Of a stretch of 64,000 nucleotides of DNA, positions 52,740 through 60,831 are shown piece by piece. A model generated the notes under the pieces. The model saw nothing but the letters and a program-made list of their open reading frames with translations, had not been told where the DNA came from and did not search any database. Every line of letters begins with the position of its first letter. The first letter of the stretch is position 1. Origin of the DNA: Catonella morbi ATCC 51271 (lineage in GTDB: Bacteria; Bacillota; Clostridia; Lachnospirales; Lachnospiraceae). A program made the position numbers and the translations under genes. The stretch covers positions 665,606-729,605 of the forward strand of contig NZ_KI535367.1 of NCBI RefSeq assembly GCF_000160035.2, in the 5' to 3' direction.

Positions 52740-53614
52740 ACAAGTCCAAAGTGTTCCATTGCCTTGTATATGCCATCCTCCAGTAAAGGAGGGGCTACAT
52801 ACGAGGCAATTTTTTTTATGTTTTCATCTCCGTTGCCCATGCAGACAGAGTTTGGAAGCCAGGTAAGCATTTCTCTGTCATTTTCGCTGTCCCCAAAGCC
52901 GTAAGCTGAGGAGAGTGGGAGATTGAGATGTCCAAGCACAGCCTTAATAGCAGTTGCCTTATTAAAACCGTTTGGCAGAAATTCAACAAAACCATAGCCT
53001 GCCCAACTGTTTTTTTCCTCTTTTGAGTTTGTGTCAAGAGGTGTATTTGCTGCCATAAATTTAGCTTCATTTGGTCTTCTGTGAATGATAGCTGTCATAA
53101 AGTCACTTATATCATCAGCCATTTTCATGGCATAATCCCATTGCAAAGGACTTATCATACCTGAAAATTTACCGACACTCAGTTCGTCAAGATTGTCTCG
53201 TCTAATTTCTTTTAACGGTCCGGACAGTTCTTTAAGCAAAAGTTTAAGTCTGGTAGGGTCACTATAGCGTTCAAGCGGAAGGACATGAATATATTCATCT
53301 CCTTCAAAGAAAAGTCCGAGGTCTGAGCCGTCAAACCAGTCTAAGAGCCTTGAAAGCTCTGAAGCAGAGAGCTTGTGATCAACCAGTACTTCATCCTTAA
53401 ATGAAATATAGGTTCCACCACCACAGATAATCCCATCAAATCCAACTTTAAGCAGCTTTTGAGGCAGCATAGCCTTGCTCCGACCGCTGCAAATAAAGCA
53501 GAGGTTACCCTTTGCCCGTGTTTTTCTTATTGCTTCTTCTGCCGACTCAGGCAGATACTCATTCCTGCCAAGTAAAGTCCCGTCAATATCAAAAAATAAT
53601 ATTTTCTCATTCAT
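52736..53614 (-). CDS. Cof-type HAD-superfamily hydrolase
   Basis: About 292 residues: motif I FFDIDGTLLGRN, motif II FICSGRSKAM, and motif IV GFGDSENDREML, with a C2B-type cap between. Such enzymes dephosphorylate sugar phosphates or flavin precursors. The most likely start is the ATG at 53614 (MNEKILFFDIDG), since the extra 30 residues in the longer frame to 53704 do not resemble the family; the ribosome-binding site is poor. It converges on the Cys-rich gene. Confidence 0.9.
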   Translation of the reverse strand: MNEKILFFDIDGTLLGRNEYLPESAEEAIRKTRAKGNLCFICSGRSKAMLPQKLLKVGFDGIICGGGTYISFKDEVLVDHKLSASELSRLLDWFDGSDLGLFFEGDEYIHVLPLERYSDPTRLKLLLKELSGPLKEIRRDNLDELSVGKFSGMISPLQWDYAMKMADDISDFMTAIIHRRPNEAKFMAANTPLDTNSKEEKNSWAGYGFVEFLPNGFNKATAIKAVLGHLNLPLSSAYGFGDSENDREMLTWLPNSVCMGNGDENIKKIASYVAPPLLEDGIYKAMEHFGLV

Positions 53615-53753
53615 AATGAAATAATTATAGTTGTTTAGTAAAGAATTGGCAAGAGGGAATATACTGTCCTCTAAGCAAGAATAGTAAATAAAAATAGTAC
53701 TCATACATCATTATAGGTATATTATCAAAAAAATACCAAAAAAATTAAAAAAA

Positions 53754-53972
53754 TGTCCTTTTAAGATCTCCGCCAAGGCTACTAAGTAGAAGGAGGTGGT
53801 TAAAAGTGAAATTAAGAGCTTTTGGTAATAAAAGATTTTGCTCTATAAGAGCACCGGCTAACTAAAGCTATATATACAGGTTAAATAGGCTATAGACAGC
53901 TAAATGAAGATATGGAATCAATCCCAATGAAAAAAGTGGGAAACAAAAATAATATTAAAGGAGATAAAGATT
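53754..53972 (+). promoter_or_regulatory. Conserved module leader, copy 1
   Basis: This leader recurs before 56885 and 59844. Shared parts are GTCCTTTTAA, CCGCCAAGGCTACTAAGTAG (whose CCGCC can pair with GGTGG of the ribosome-binding site), a 19-codon ORF, the palindrome TGCTCT-ATA-AGAGCA inside it, a GGCTATAG segment, and a TCCCA...TGGGA hairpin just before AAAGGAGATAAAG and the main start. Confidence 0.75.
53806..53865 (+). CDS. 19-residue leader peptide, copy 1
   Basis: GTG start nine bases after AAGGAGGTGG; product MKLRAFGNKRFCSIRAPAN. The same frame, length and RFCSIRAP core are kept in copies at 56720 and 59676. The SIRAP part resembles RAP-containing ribosome-arrest motifs (SecM ends in IRAGP, the RAPP class in RAPP), so it may act as a sensing leader for the gene 107 bp downstream. 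It lacks a secretion signal. The differences between copies are mainly non-synonymous, so coding is likely but not proven. Confidence 0.5.
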   Translation: MKLRAFGNKRFCSIRAPAN

Positions 53973-54899
53973 ATGAGTGAATTTAAATTATTATATAGGA
54001 TAAAAGACAAGAATGAATGTTCTAACATGGGCGGTATAGCCATTGATAGCAAAGGCACGTTATATTGTGTTAAATCAAAGAAAGGCAATTCGCTGCAGTG
54101 CTTATATGTGATAAACAAAACTGATAAAATAGAAGAAGGTTTTGTAAAACCATCATATACACATATGTACCAAAGATTAGGACATGCCAATAGTCTGACT
54201 TTAAGCGGTGGCTTCCTTTATGTAGGTACAGATAAGAATTATATTGTTAAGTTATCCACTAAGAAGCTAAATGGTACTACGCATGAAGCAGGAGAAAAAA
54301 TAGTGCTTAAAAAAAATGTCAAACAGGCGAATGGTACAAATAAACTAACTGATGCAACAGATATTTCAATTAGCTCTATTGCTAATATAAATGGGAGTAA
54401 ATTTGTACTTCATTTTAGTAAACCGTCTGAATACGGGACAAATAGAATATATTTTTATAAAGATGTTAAAACACATATAGAAAAGACTCCTAAAGGAGAA
54501 CAAAAGTATAAATATATAGAATATAGTTCAAAAGGGAAGTTTGAATATAAATATCCGGATAAATTAAAGAAATCCATTGGAGAACATGCCCCACAGGATG
54601 TATTTTATAAAAATGGTTATTTATATTTTATACTTGCAAAAAAGGACAAAAAAAGCAAAGAATTTAAGAAAAGTTATATCTTAAAATATGAGCGTGGAAA
54701 GAGCAATTGTATTGGATATGACTCATTTACAAGTCCAAATAAAAACACCAATAAATTTGAAATAGAAAGCATGCATATAGTTGGTAAGAATTTAGTATTC
54801 TCCGTAAATGAGAGTAAGAAAGCAATAGTAAATGGAAAAGAAAAAATAGTAGAAAATTGGGATGCAATATATATTACCAAGGATTGGGTACTAGCATAA
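53973..54899 (+). CDS. Propeller-like protein of the triplicated module, copy 1
   Basis: A 308-residue protein without signal peptide. Repeating beta-hairpin units are visible: NMGGIAIDSKGTLYCVK, GHANSLTLSGGFLYVGT, DVFYKNGYLYFILAK and FEIESMHIVGKNLVFSV, each about 70-90 residues apart, which suggests a four- or five-bladed beta-propeller. The FEIESMHI..NLVFSV end loosely recalls helveticin-J class III bacteriocins, but I cannot confirm that. It is about 60% identical to the copy at 56885. AAAGGAGATAAAG precedes the ATG. A secreted protein gene converges from the other side. Confidence 0.75.
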   Translation: MSEFKLLYRIKDKNECSNMGGIAIDSKGTLYCVKSKKGNSLQCLYVINKTDKIEEGFVKPSYTHMYQRLGHANSLTLSGGFLYVGTDKNYIVKLSTKKLNGTTHEAGEKIVLKKNVKQANGTNKLTDATDISISSIANINGSKFVLHFSKPSEYGTNRIYFYKDVKTHIEKTPKGEQKYKYIEYSSKGKFEYKYPDKLKKSIGEHAPQDVFYKNGYLYFILAKKDKKSKEFKKSYILKYERGKSNCIGYDSFTSPNKNTNKFEIESMHIVGKNLVFSVNESKKAIVNGKEKIVENWDAIYITKDWVLA

Positions 54900-54932
54900 C
54901 AAAATGACTAAGATTAACTGAGTTGATTAAAT

Positions 54933-54967
54933 GGGTAAGCCTGCCACATCACGTAGCAGGCTTACCC
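54933..54967. terminator. Bidirectional terminator of module 1
   Basis: A perfect 12-bp stem GGGTAAGCCTGC (54933..54944) / GCAGGCTTACCC (54956..54967) lies between the two convergent genes and would end both transcripts. Confidence 0.8.
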
Positions 54968-54983
54968 TATATATTCAAGATGA

Positions 54984-56510
54984 TTACAATGGTCGGAATG
55001 GTATTGTAAAGCTACAATAATCAGGTAACTTATAGTGGCTGTAATATTTTGTGACTTCCTGTGGGGGTAAGCCGAGTGAATACATAAAGCTATTAAGTGA
55101 TAAATTATAATTACCAAAGTCTTGTCTCAAAATATAGTAATATCCAAATTTAGTAAGGTCATAAGAAAACCTACACAGGCACTCGGTTCTGCAAAATGAG
55201 TCATACAATAGCTTGCTATTATCATAAACTGACAGATATTTATCAAATTCACGTTCTTTAACATTGACATATTTGGAAGTCTTAATAAATTTATAAATAT
55301 TATAAGCCAGTCTAGTGTTTGTAGTATTTTCTATATTTTTAAAATATTTAGTGCCCAATGCCTTCATTGCACGGCTATCAGAGCCATTTGCAGGGTAAAT
55401 AGGAACCCGCCTGTAACTTCCATACACATTCTTATCTGTAACTGTGAAAGTTGCAGATTTTTCAGCGTAAAGCCTATCCTTCCCGTTCTTAGCCGTCATT
55501 TTAACAATGACCTTGTATTTGCCGTTTTTAAGGTATTTGGCGGTGTTGCTTACAGTAAATATAAATGAGCCCAGATAATTACTCTTATACTGATATGAAG
55601 GCTTTAATGTATCGCAAAGCTTACCTGATGTATCATAGATATAAGCCTTAATATCAGGAGGAGAATTTATAGCACCATCATAGGTAAAGTTTGCATTACA
55701 GAAGATGTTTAGGTATTTATCTGTCTTTGGATTAAATCCCTTTTTATATCCACCGATTACTATAGGAGTAACAAAAAAGTTGTTGGTTCTCCAAGGAGCA
55801 GGGACTTTTTCGTTCTTGTAGTATAGGTACTTGTTGTCGTTATGAAGTTCTTTATATTTCTTGTAATTACTGATATATAGCTTGTAAATCCTGTTGATAG
55901 ACAGCCTTTTCCTCAAACCCTTAAGGAAGTCTTTAGGTAAAATAGCATTGTCATTTATAAACTTTATGCGTGATGCAATGGAGTATCCTATTTTATGGTC
56001 CATATTGCAGTCATATTCACTGGCCTCTGGATTTCTGTCCTGCAATATTTTTAAGCTTATATACTTTAATGATTTATTCACTTCTACAGTATCATCAAAC
56101 TCATAGGGAAGCTCATTAAAGTCTGTTTCCAAGAAAATAGGATTGTAAGTTTTCCTTCTATTCAAAAAAAAGGCAAGTCCTTTATCTGACAATGAACCGT
56201 AAAAATTTGGACCATAGTCATTTTCATATGTAATCTCGTATCCATAATCTCCATTTAAAAGTGATTCAGCATCTAGTAACTTATCATTTACTGTTTGTGT
56301 ATCAGCATATTTCTCTAAAAGGTTGAGATACTTTCTTGCTGCACTATAACGATTATCGTTTTTATAATCTTTATGATATATAAGCGTATCAAGGTAAGGC
56401 ATCTTGCTGTAGTCAAGCTTCTCTTGCTTTGTCTTAGCCTCTGTAACTTGAGACAAGGTGCTAAAAAACAGGGCAAAGAGTAGTACAAGTGCGATTAGTT
56501 TTTTCTTCAT
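54984..56510 (-). CDS. Secreted mosaic protein of the triplicated module, copy 1
   Basis: A 508-residue protein with a signal peptide (KKKLIALVLLFALFF, cleavage after TEA near residue 25). No enzymatic motif is recognised. The central part (about 235-370) looks like an Ig-like beta domain (PIVIGGYKKGFNPKTDKYLN, KYLKNGKYKVIVKMTA) and is almost identical to the copy at 57932..59467, while the N- and C-terminal parts are only about half identical. Near the C-terminus is a conserved Cys cluster SFCRTECLCRFSY. AAAGGAG precedes the ATG, below a stem in the 5' UTR. Confidence 0.85.
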   Translation of the reverse strand: MKKKLIALVLLFALFFSTLSQVTEAKTKQEKLDYSKMPYLDTLIYHKDYKNDNRYSAARKYLNLLEKYADTQTVNDKLLDAESLLNGDYGYEITYENDYGPNFYGSLSDKGLAFFLNRRKTYNPIFLETDFNELPYEFDDTVEVNKSLKYISLKILQDRNPEASEYDCNMDHKIGYSIASRIKFINDNAILPKDFLKGLRKRLSINRIYKLYISNYKKYKELHNDNKYLYYKNEKVPAPWRTNNFFVTPIVIGGYKKGFNPKTDKYLNIFCNANFTYDGAINSPPDIKAYIYDTSGKLCDTLKPSYQYKSNYLGSFIFTVSNTAKYLKNGKYKVIVKMTAKNGKDRLYAEKSATFTVTDKNVYGSYRRVPIYPANGSDSRAMKALGTKYFKNIENTTNTRLAYNIYKFIKTSKYVNVKEREFDKYLSVYDNSKLLYDSFCRTECLCRFSYDLTKFGYYYILRQDFGNYNLSLNSFMYSLGLPPQEVTKYYSHYKLPDYCSFTIPFRPL

Positions 56511-56529
56511 AATAGGCTCCTTTCATAGT

Positions 56530-56614
56530 CATCAATCAGGCAAAGTAAAATCAAAGAGAAGTAATCAGTAGATTGATGAAGCATAAGGTCTTTATTTCAA
56601 GATCTATTATAACA
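56530..56614 (-). promoter_or_regulatory. Promoter and 5'-UTR stem of the secreted protein gene, copy 1
   Basis: On the minus strand an extended -10 (TGTTATAAT; TATAAT at 56606..56611) is followed by CATCAATC (56571..56578) pairing with GATTGATG (56530..56537) just above AAAGGAG. The copy-2 gene has the same design with TATCAATC / GATTGATA, a compensatory change. Confidence 0.65.
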
Positions 56615-56669
56615 CCAAATGACTGACATTCGTACAGATAAGTAATTAAAAATAAATAATTATTTTAAA

Positions 56670-56884
56670 AACGTCCTTTTAATACATCCGCCAAGGCTAC
56701 TAAGTAGGAGGTGGTAAAAGTGAAATCAAGAGTTTTTGGTAATAAAAGATTTTGCTCTATAAGAGCACCGGCTATATAAAAGTATGTTATATAGCCTTAA
56801 TTGGCTATAGATAGCTAAATGAAGATATGAAATCAATCCCATTATAAGAAGTGGGAAACAAAAATAATATTTAAGGAGATAAGA
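56670..56884 (+). promoter_or_regulatory. Conserved module leader, copy 2
   Basis: As copy 1, with clearer alternative pairings: GGCTATATAA / TTATATAGCC form a 10-bp hairpin directly at the end of the peptide ORF, while TATAGCC-TTAATT-GGCTATA forms a competing 7-bp hairpin using the same middle strand. TCCCATT...AGTGGGA lies before the ribosome-binding site AAGGAG of the main gene. Confidence 0.75.
56720..56779 (+). CDS. 19-residue leader peptide, copy 2
   Basis: GTG start after TAGGAGGTGG; product MKSRVFGNKRFCSIRAPAI. Its last codons and stop (GCT-ATA-TAA) form the 5' arm of the GGCTATATAA hairpin, so a ribosome stalled or terminating here would change which hairpin forms. See copy 1 for the argument about coding. 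Confidence 0.5.
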   Translation: MKSRVFGNKRFCSIRAPAI

Positions 56885-57811
56885 GTGAAAATCAAGAGTA
56901 AAAAGGAATTGTTGTATAGGATAAAAGACGAGAATGGCTGCTCCAACATAGGTGGAATAGCAATTGATGGAAATGGAACATTATATTGTGTTAAATCAAG
57001 CGCTGATAATAAGAAGCAGTGTCTATACGTAATTAAAAACTACAAGTCAGCTAAAAAAGAAAAAGGTTTTGTAACCCCATCACGAACTCACAATTATGAG
57101 CGATTGGGGCATGCCAATAGTCTGACTTTAAGCGGGGGCTTCCTTTATGTAGGAACAAATGAGAATTATATTGTTAAGTTATCCACTACAAAGCTAAAAG
57201 GCACTAAGCATGAAGCAGGAACAAAGATAGATATTAACTCAGGTGATGCTGATATCAGTTCAATTGCGACTGTAGGAAACAATCAATTCATAGTGCACTT
57301 TAGCGGACATAACGACGGTCATGCAAGGAAGAGAGTTTACTTTTCTAGCAAGATCACAGATACAGTGGAATACAATGCTGAGAAAATGAAGACATTTACA
57401 TATCCAAATACCCTGAAAATTAATGTTGATAATACTGAGGAACAAGACATGTTTTACCAAAATGGGTATTTATACTTTATACTTGCAGAAAAAGATAAAA
57501 ATGGAAAGGAATTTACGAAAAGCCATATACTTAAATACAGATATGAAGATTGTGTTTGTGTTGGTCATGAAACATTTACCAATAAGTATGCTACAAAATT
57601 TGAAATTGAAAGTATGCATATAGATAGTAGTAATAACCTTATTTTTTCTGCAAATGAGAACAAGGTGATACTAGAGCGAGTAAAAGTAGCCGGAAAAACA
57701 AAGATAAGAAAAAAGATATTAAACAATATGGATGCCATATATATAGTGAAAAAATGGGCGCTAGCGACTAAAATAATATCAAATCCTAAAAAAACCATAA
57801 AAGAAATCTAA
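56885..57811 (+). CDS. Propeller-like protein of the triplicated module, copy 2
   Basis: A 308-residue paralogue of the protein at 53973, starting with GTG after AAGGAGATAAGA. The same blade-like units occur (NIGGIAIDGNGTLYCVK, GHANSLTLSGGFLYVGT, DMFYQNGYLYFILAE, FEIESMHIDSSNNLIFSA). It has no signal peptide or membrane helix. The N-terminal 110 residues are better conserved between paralogues than the middle (about 115-195), where insertions differ. The C-terminus carries a short extension ending in KTIKEI. Confidence 0.75.
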   Translation: MKIKSKKELLYRIKDENGCSNIGGIAIDGNGTLYCVKSSADNKKQCLYVIKNYKSAKKEKGFVTPSRTHNYERLGHANSLTLSGGFLYVGTNENYIVKLSTTKLKGTKHEAGTKIDINSGDADISSIATVGNNQFIVHFSGHNDGHARKRVYFSSKITDTVEYNAEKMKTFTYPNTLKINVDNTEEQDMFYQNGYLYFILAEKDKNGKEFTKSHILKYRYEDCVCVGHETFTNKYATKFEIESMHIDSSNNLIFSANENKVILERVKVAGKTKIRKKILNNMDAIYIVKKWALATKIISNPKKTIKEI

Positions 57812-57841
57812 TTTTAAAAAGAGCTATCGCTCTGATAGAAT

Positions 57842-57889
57842 ACTAGCAAAATGTGCAATTTCTATAAAAGATAAACGCATTTTGCTAGT
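57842..57889. terminator. Bidirectional terminator of module 2
   Basis: ACTAGCAAAATG (57842..57853) pairs with CATTTTGCTAGT (57878..57889). It holds the same position as the terminator of module 1 but a different sequence. A small AGAGC-TATC-GCTCT hairpin precedes it. Confidence 0.75.
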
Positions 57890-57931
57890 AAACTAAAATA
57901 AGACAGCTTTTATGATTAATATACAACAATA

Positions 57932-59467
57932 TCAGAACAATTCTCTAAATGGTACCAGACCAAAATAATCAGGCTCTTTATAATGCTTATAGTACTTTGA
58001 AAATTCCTGTGGGGGTATACCAAGTGAATAAATAAACCCCTCTAAAGTATCGTTAAAATCATAGCGGTAGTGTTGACGCAAAATATGAGAATAACTAAAT
58101 CCGCTGAGTATGTATGAAAATCTACATAAACATTCTGTTCTGCAAAATGAGTCATATAACAGCTTATTGTTGTTATAAGCTTTATCCGAAAAATACTTTA
58201 TTCGAACATTGTCACTTACTTCAGTATATTTGGAAGTCTTCAGATATTTATAAATATTGTAAGCCAATCTTGTATGACTGATGTTTTCTATATTCTTAAA
58301 TTTCTTGTTTCTCACCACCTTGAGAGCACGGCTGTCAAGGGCATCGGCAGGGTAAATAGGAACTCTCCTATAACTTCCGTACACATTCTTATCTGTAACT
58401 GTGAAAGCTGCCGATTTTTCAGCATAGAGCTTATCCTTGCCATTTTTAGCCGTCATCTTAACAATGACCTTGTATTTGCCGTTTTTAAGGTATTTGGCGG
58501 CATTGCTTACAGTAAATATAAATGAGCCCAGATAATTGCTCTTATACTGATATGAAGGCTTTAATGTATCGCAAAGCTTACCTGATGTATCATAGATATA
58601 AGCCTTAATATCAGGCGGAGAAGTTATGGAGTCTTCATAGGTAAAGTTTGCATTACAGAAGATGTTTAGGTATTTATCTGTCTTTGGATTAAAGCCCTTT
58701 TTATATCCGCCAATTACTATAGGAGTGACAAAAAAGTGGTCAGCTCTCCATGGAGCAGGAACGCTCTCATTCTTGTTGTATAGGTACTTATTATTGTTAT
58801 TTTGACTCTTATATTTTTCAAAATTGCTGATATATAACTTATAAAATCTATTTGCAGATAGCCTTTTACGCAAGTTTATAAGATAGTTTTTAGGCAGAAT
58901 TGCATTTTTCTTTATAAAACTAATACGGGACTGCACGGAATTGCCTATTTCATAATCTATCGCGCAGTCATATTCAGTGGCTTTTGGGTTCCTGTCTTGT
59001 AGGATTTTTAAGCTGATATAGCTCAATGCCTTGTTGATCTCAGTGGTATCATCCAGTGCAAAAGTTAGCTCTCTAAAGTTTGTTTCTAGTGGTATAGGAT
59101 GAAAAGATTTCATTCTATCTAGAAAAAGTGCAAGTGCTCCATCTGACAAAGAACCGTAAAAATTAGGACCGTATTTATTGGTATGAGTAACTTCATAGTC
59201 AAGATCGCTGTCAACAAAAAACTCAGCACGCTTAAGTTCAGGAGTTATTTCCTGGGCTTTAGCAGCTTCTTCTAAAAGTTTTAGATATTTTCTCGCGCCA
59301 CCGAAATAGTTAAAATTTTTATAGTCTTTATTGTATATAAGGGTATCAAGGAAAGGCATCTTGCTGTAGTCAAGCTTCTCTTGCTTTGTCTTAGCTTCTG
59401 CAACTTGAGGAAAGATGCTAAAAAACAGGGCAAAGAGTAGTACAAGTGCGATTAGTTTTTTCTTCAT
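57932..59467 (-). CDS. Secreted mosaic protein of the triplicated module, copy 2
   Basis: A 511-residue paralogue of 54984..56510 with the same signal peptide (KKKLIALVLLFALFFSIF, then AEA) and the same near-identical central domain (PIVIGGYKKGFNPKTDKYLN to GSYRRVPIYPA). The N-terminal region and the C-terminal region diverge, though the Cys cluster SFCRTECLCRFSY and the GxPPQE element persist. The patchy identity suggests gene conversion in the middle or diversifying pressure on the ends. AAAGGAG precedes the ATG. Confidence 0.85.
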   Translation of the reverse strand: MKKKLIALVLLFALFFSIFPQVAEAKTKQEKLDYSKMPFLDTLIYNKDYKNFNYFGGARKYLKLLEEAAKAQEITPELKRAEFFVDSDLDYEVTHTNKYGPNFYGSLSDGALALFLDRMKSFHPIPLETNFRELTFALDDTTEINKALSYISLKILQDRNPKATEYDCAIDYEIGNSVQSRISFIKKNAILPKNYLINLRKRLSANRFYKLYISNFEKYKSQNNNNKYLYNKNESVPAPWRADHFFVTPIVIGGYKKGFNPKTDKYLNIFCNANFTYEDSITSPPDIKAYIYDTSGKLCDTLKPSYQYKSNYLGSFIFTVSNAAKYLKNGKYKVIVKMTAKNGKDKLYAEKSAAFTVTDKNVYGSYRRVPIYPADALDSRALKVVRNKKFKNIENISHTRLAYNIYKYLKTSKYTEVSDNVRIKYFSDKAYNNNKLLYDSFCRTECLCRFSYILSGFSYSHILRQHYRYDFNDTLEGFIYSLGIPPQEFSKYYKHYKEPDYFGLVPFRELF

Positions 59468-59486
59468 AATAGGCTCCTTTCATAGC

Positions 59487-59578
59487 TATCAATCTTGCAA
59501 GGTAAAATCATAGAGAATTCACTGACAGATTGATAACGCATAAGGTCTTTATTTCATAGCCTATTATAACACCAAATG
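59487..59578 (-). promoter_or_regulatory. Promoter and 5'-UTR stem of the secreted protein gene, copy 2
   Basis: On the minus strand the extended -10 TGTTATAAT is present again, followed by TATCAATC (59528..59535) pairing with GATTGATA (59487..59494) before AAAGGAG. Confidence 0.65.
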
Positions 59579-59629
59579 ACCAGTATTCGTATAGATATTT
59601 AATGTAAATAAAATATTTTAAAACCGTCC

Positions 59630-59843
59630 TTTTAATACATTCGCCAAGGCTACTAAGTAGAAGCAATTTGGTAAAAGTGAAATCAAGAGCTTTTAATAAT
59701 AACAGATTTTGCTCTATAAGAGCACCAACCATATAAAAGTATGTTATATAGCCTTAATTGGCTATAGATAGCAAATGAAGATATGAAATCAATCTCGATG
59801 GAAGAAGAGGGAAACAAAAATAAAATTTAAGGAGAGAAAGATT
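59630..59843 (+). promoter_or_regulatory. Conserved module leader, copy 3 (partly decayed)
   Basis: The leader is recognisable over its whole length, but the ribosome-binding site of the peptide ORF is degraded (AAGCAATTTGG instead of AAGGAGGTGG). The TATAGCC-TTAATT-GGCTATA hairpin is intact, while the 10-bp alternative is shortened. Confidence 0.7.
59676..59735 (+). CDS. 19-residue leader peptide, copy 3
   Basis: Same frame and length as copies 1 and 2; product MKSRAFNNNRFCSIRAPTI. It is probably poorly translated, as its ribosome-binding site has decayed. RFCSIRAP is still unchanged. Confidence 0.4.
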
Positions 59844-59990
59844 ATGAGTAAAATGGAATTATTGTATAGGATAAAAGACGAGAATGGCTGTTCCAACATA
59901 GGTGGAATAGCAATTGATGGAAGTGGAACATTATATTGTGTTAAATCAAGCACAGATGATGAGAAACAGTGTTTATATGTGAGACTATGA
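59844..59990 (+). pseudogene. Truncated propeller-like protein, copy 3
   Basis: Starts with ATG after AAGGAGAGAAAG and follows copy 2 closely (NIGGIAIDGSGTLYCVK, then KQCLYV) for 46 codons, after which the sequence enters the end of an IS256-family element and stops at 59990. The rest of the gene is not found on the far side of the insertion, so a deletion accompanied or followed it. The convergent secreted-protein gene expected for this module is missing too. Confidence 0.85.
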
Positions 59991-60814
59991 AGAAAAGTCT
60001 GTAAATAAAAATCTTCTATGATAATGTAGGGTGGAAATCTTTAAGATAGGATTTTCACCCTTGTGTTATATATAACAGTAAAAAAGTGTATGTCAATACA
60101 GGGTGGCTAAGCCACCCCTGTCTTTTACACCTGTATTTTATTCAGGCAGTCGCCCCTCATACATAATGCTTAACTCACTGTAGACCTGTGCCCAGTTTCG
60201 TATCGTGGTAGTCCATTTTTAGTTGCCTCAAAAGTGGCTAAATACAAGGCCTTAAGGAGGGCTGTATCGCTTGGAAATACGCTTCTCTGACGGTTAAGCT
60301 TACGGTATGTAGAATTAAGCGATTCTATAGCGTTAGTTGTATAAATTACCTTTCTAACAACGGAAGAAAACTTGAAAATAGGAGAAATAACATCCCAGTT
60401 ATCCTTCCAGCGTTTCATTGAGTTAGGATACTTTGGTGTCCATTTTTCAGTCACCTGTTTCAATTCCGACCTGACCATAGCTGCTGTTAACCATCTTAGG
60501 TTTATATCCGTTTCTGCAGTCATCACTTTCATATCTCTCAGATTTACCATATCCAAGATGTTCATCCATTTCTGCTTCCATCATCTCTTTGATGGTTCCA
60601 CCCAACAGATCTTTAAGTGCATCCTGAATGTCTTCAGCCGTTTAGGTATCATACTCTTGAAGTAGTTGCTGAATGATGTTTCTTTTACCTTCAGTCATTA
60701 CAACCTTTTGTACCGGTTTCTTTTCTCTTTTTGCCATAATAAAAGGCCTCCTATGATTTATATTTTATCATAGAAGACCTATTGCTTAATAGCTATTTAC
60801 AGAAAAAGTTTCAC
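59979..60814 (-). mobile_element. IS256-family element, internally deleted relic (~836 bp)
   Basis: Ends match as inverted repeats: GTGAGACT...CTGTAAATA at 59979 and, inverted, GTGAAACT...CTGTAAATA at 60814; both ends also share TCTTCTATGATAA further in. Complete IS256 elements are about 1.3-1.4 kb. No clear 8-bp target duplication is seen. It lies 17 bp after the end of the V-type ATPase operon, whose natural terminator is therefore not visible. Confidence 0.8.
60138..60737 (-). pseudogene. IS256-family transposase remnant
   Basis: The ATG at 60737 starts AKREKKPVQKVVMTEGKRN, soon interrupted by a TAA stop (EYDT-stop-TAEDIQDALKDL), then runs to KPKMVNSSYGQVGIE. The catalytic middle is deleted, and the frame resumes with LKQVTEKWTPKYPNSMKRW and the conserved VIYTTNAIESLNSTYRKL. 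A one-base loss in an A-run near the end puts the last residues (WTTTIRNWAQVY) in a third frame. At about 600 bp instead of 1.2 kb and with three lesions, it is dead. Confidence 0.85.
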
Positions 60815-60831
60815 ATACTCGTATTTTAGCT

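Noticed and set aside
53806-59735. The 19-residue peptides as RiPP or pheromone precursors
   Set aside because: There is no secretion signal, no maturation enzyme such as a radical SAM or lanthionine synthetase, and no dedicated peptide exporter beside them; a leader role fits the position better.
60170-60565. A 131-codon frame in the IS256 relic as a functional small protein
   Set aside because: Its first third is an out-of-frame reading of the transposase N-terminus joined by a deletion to the C-terminal frame, so it is a by-product of decay.
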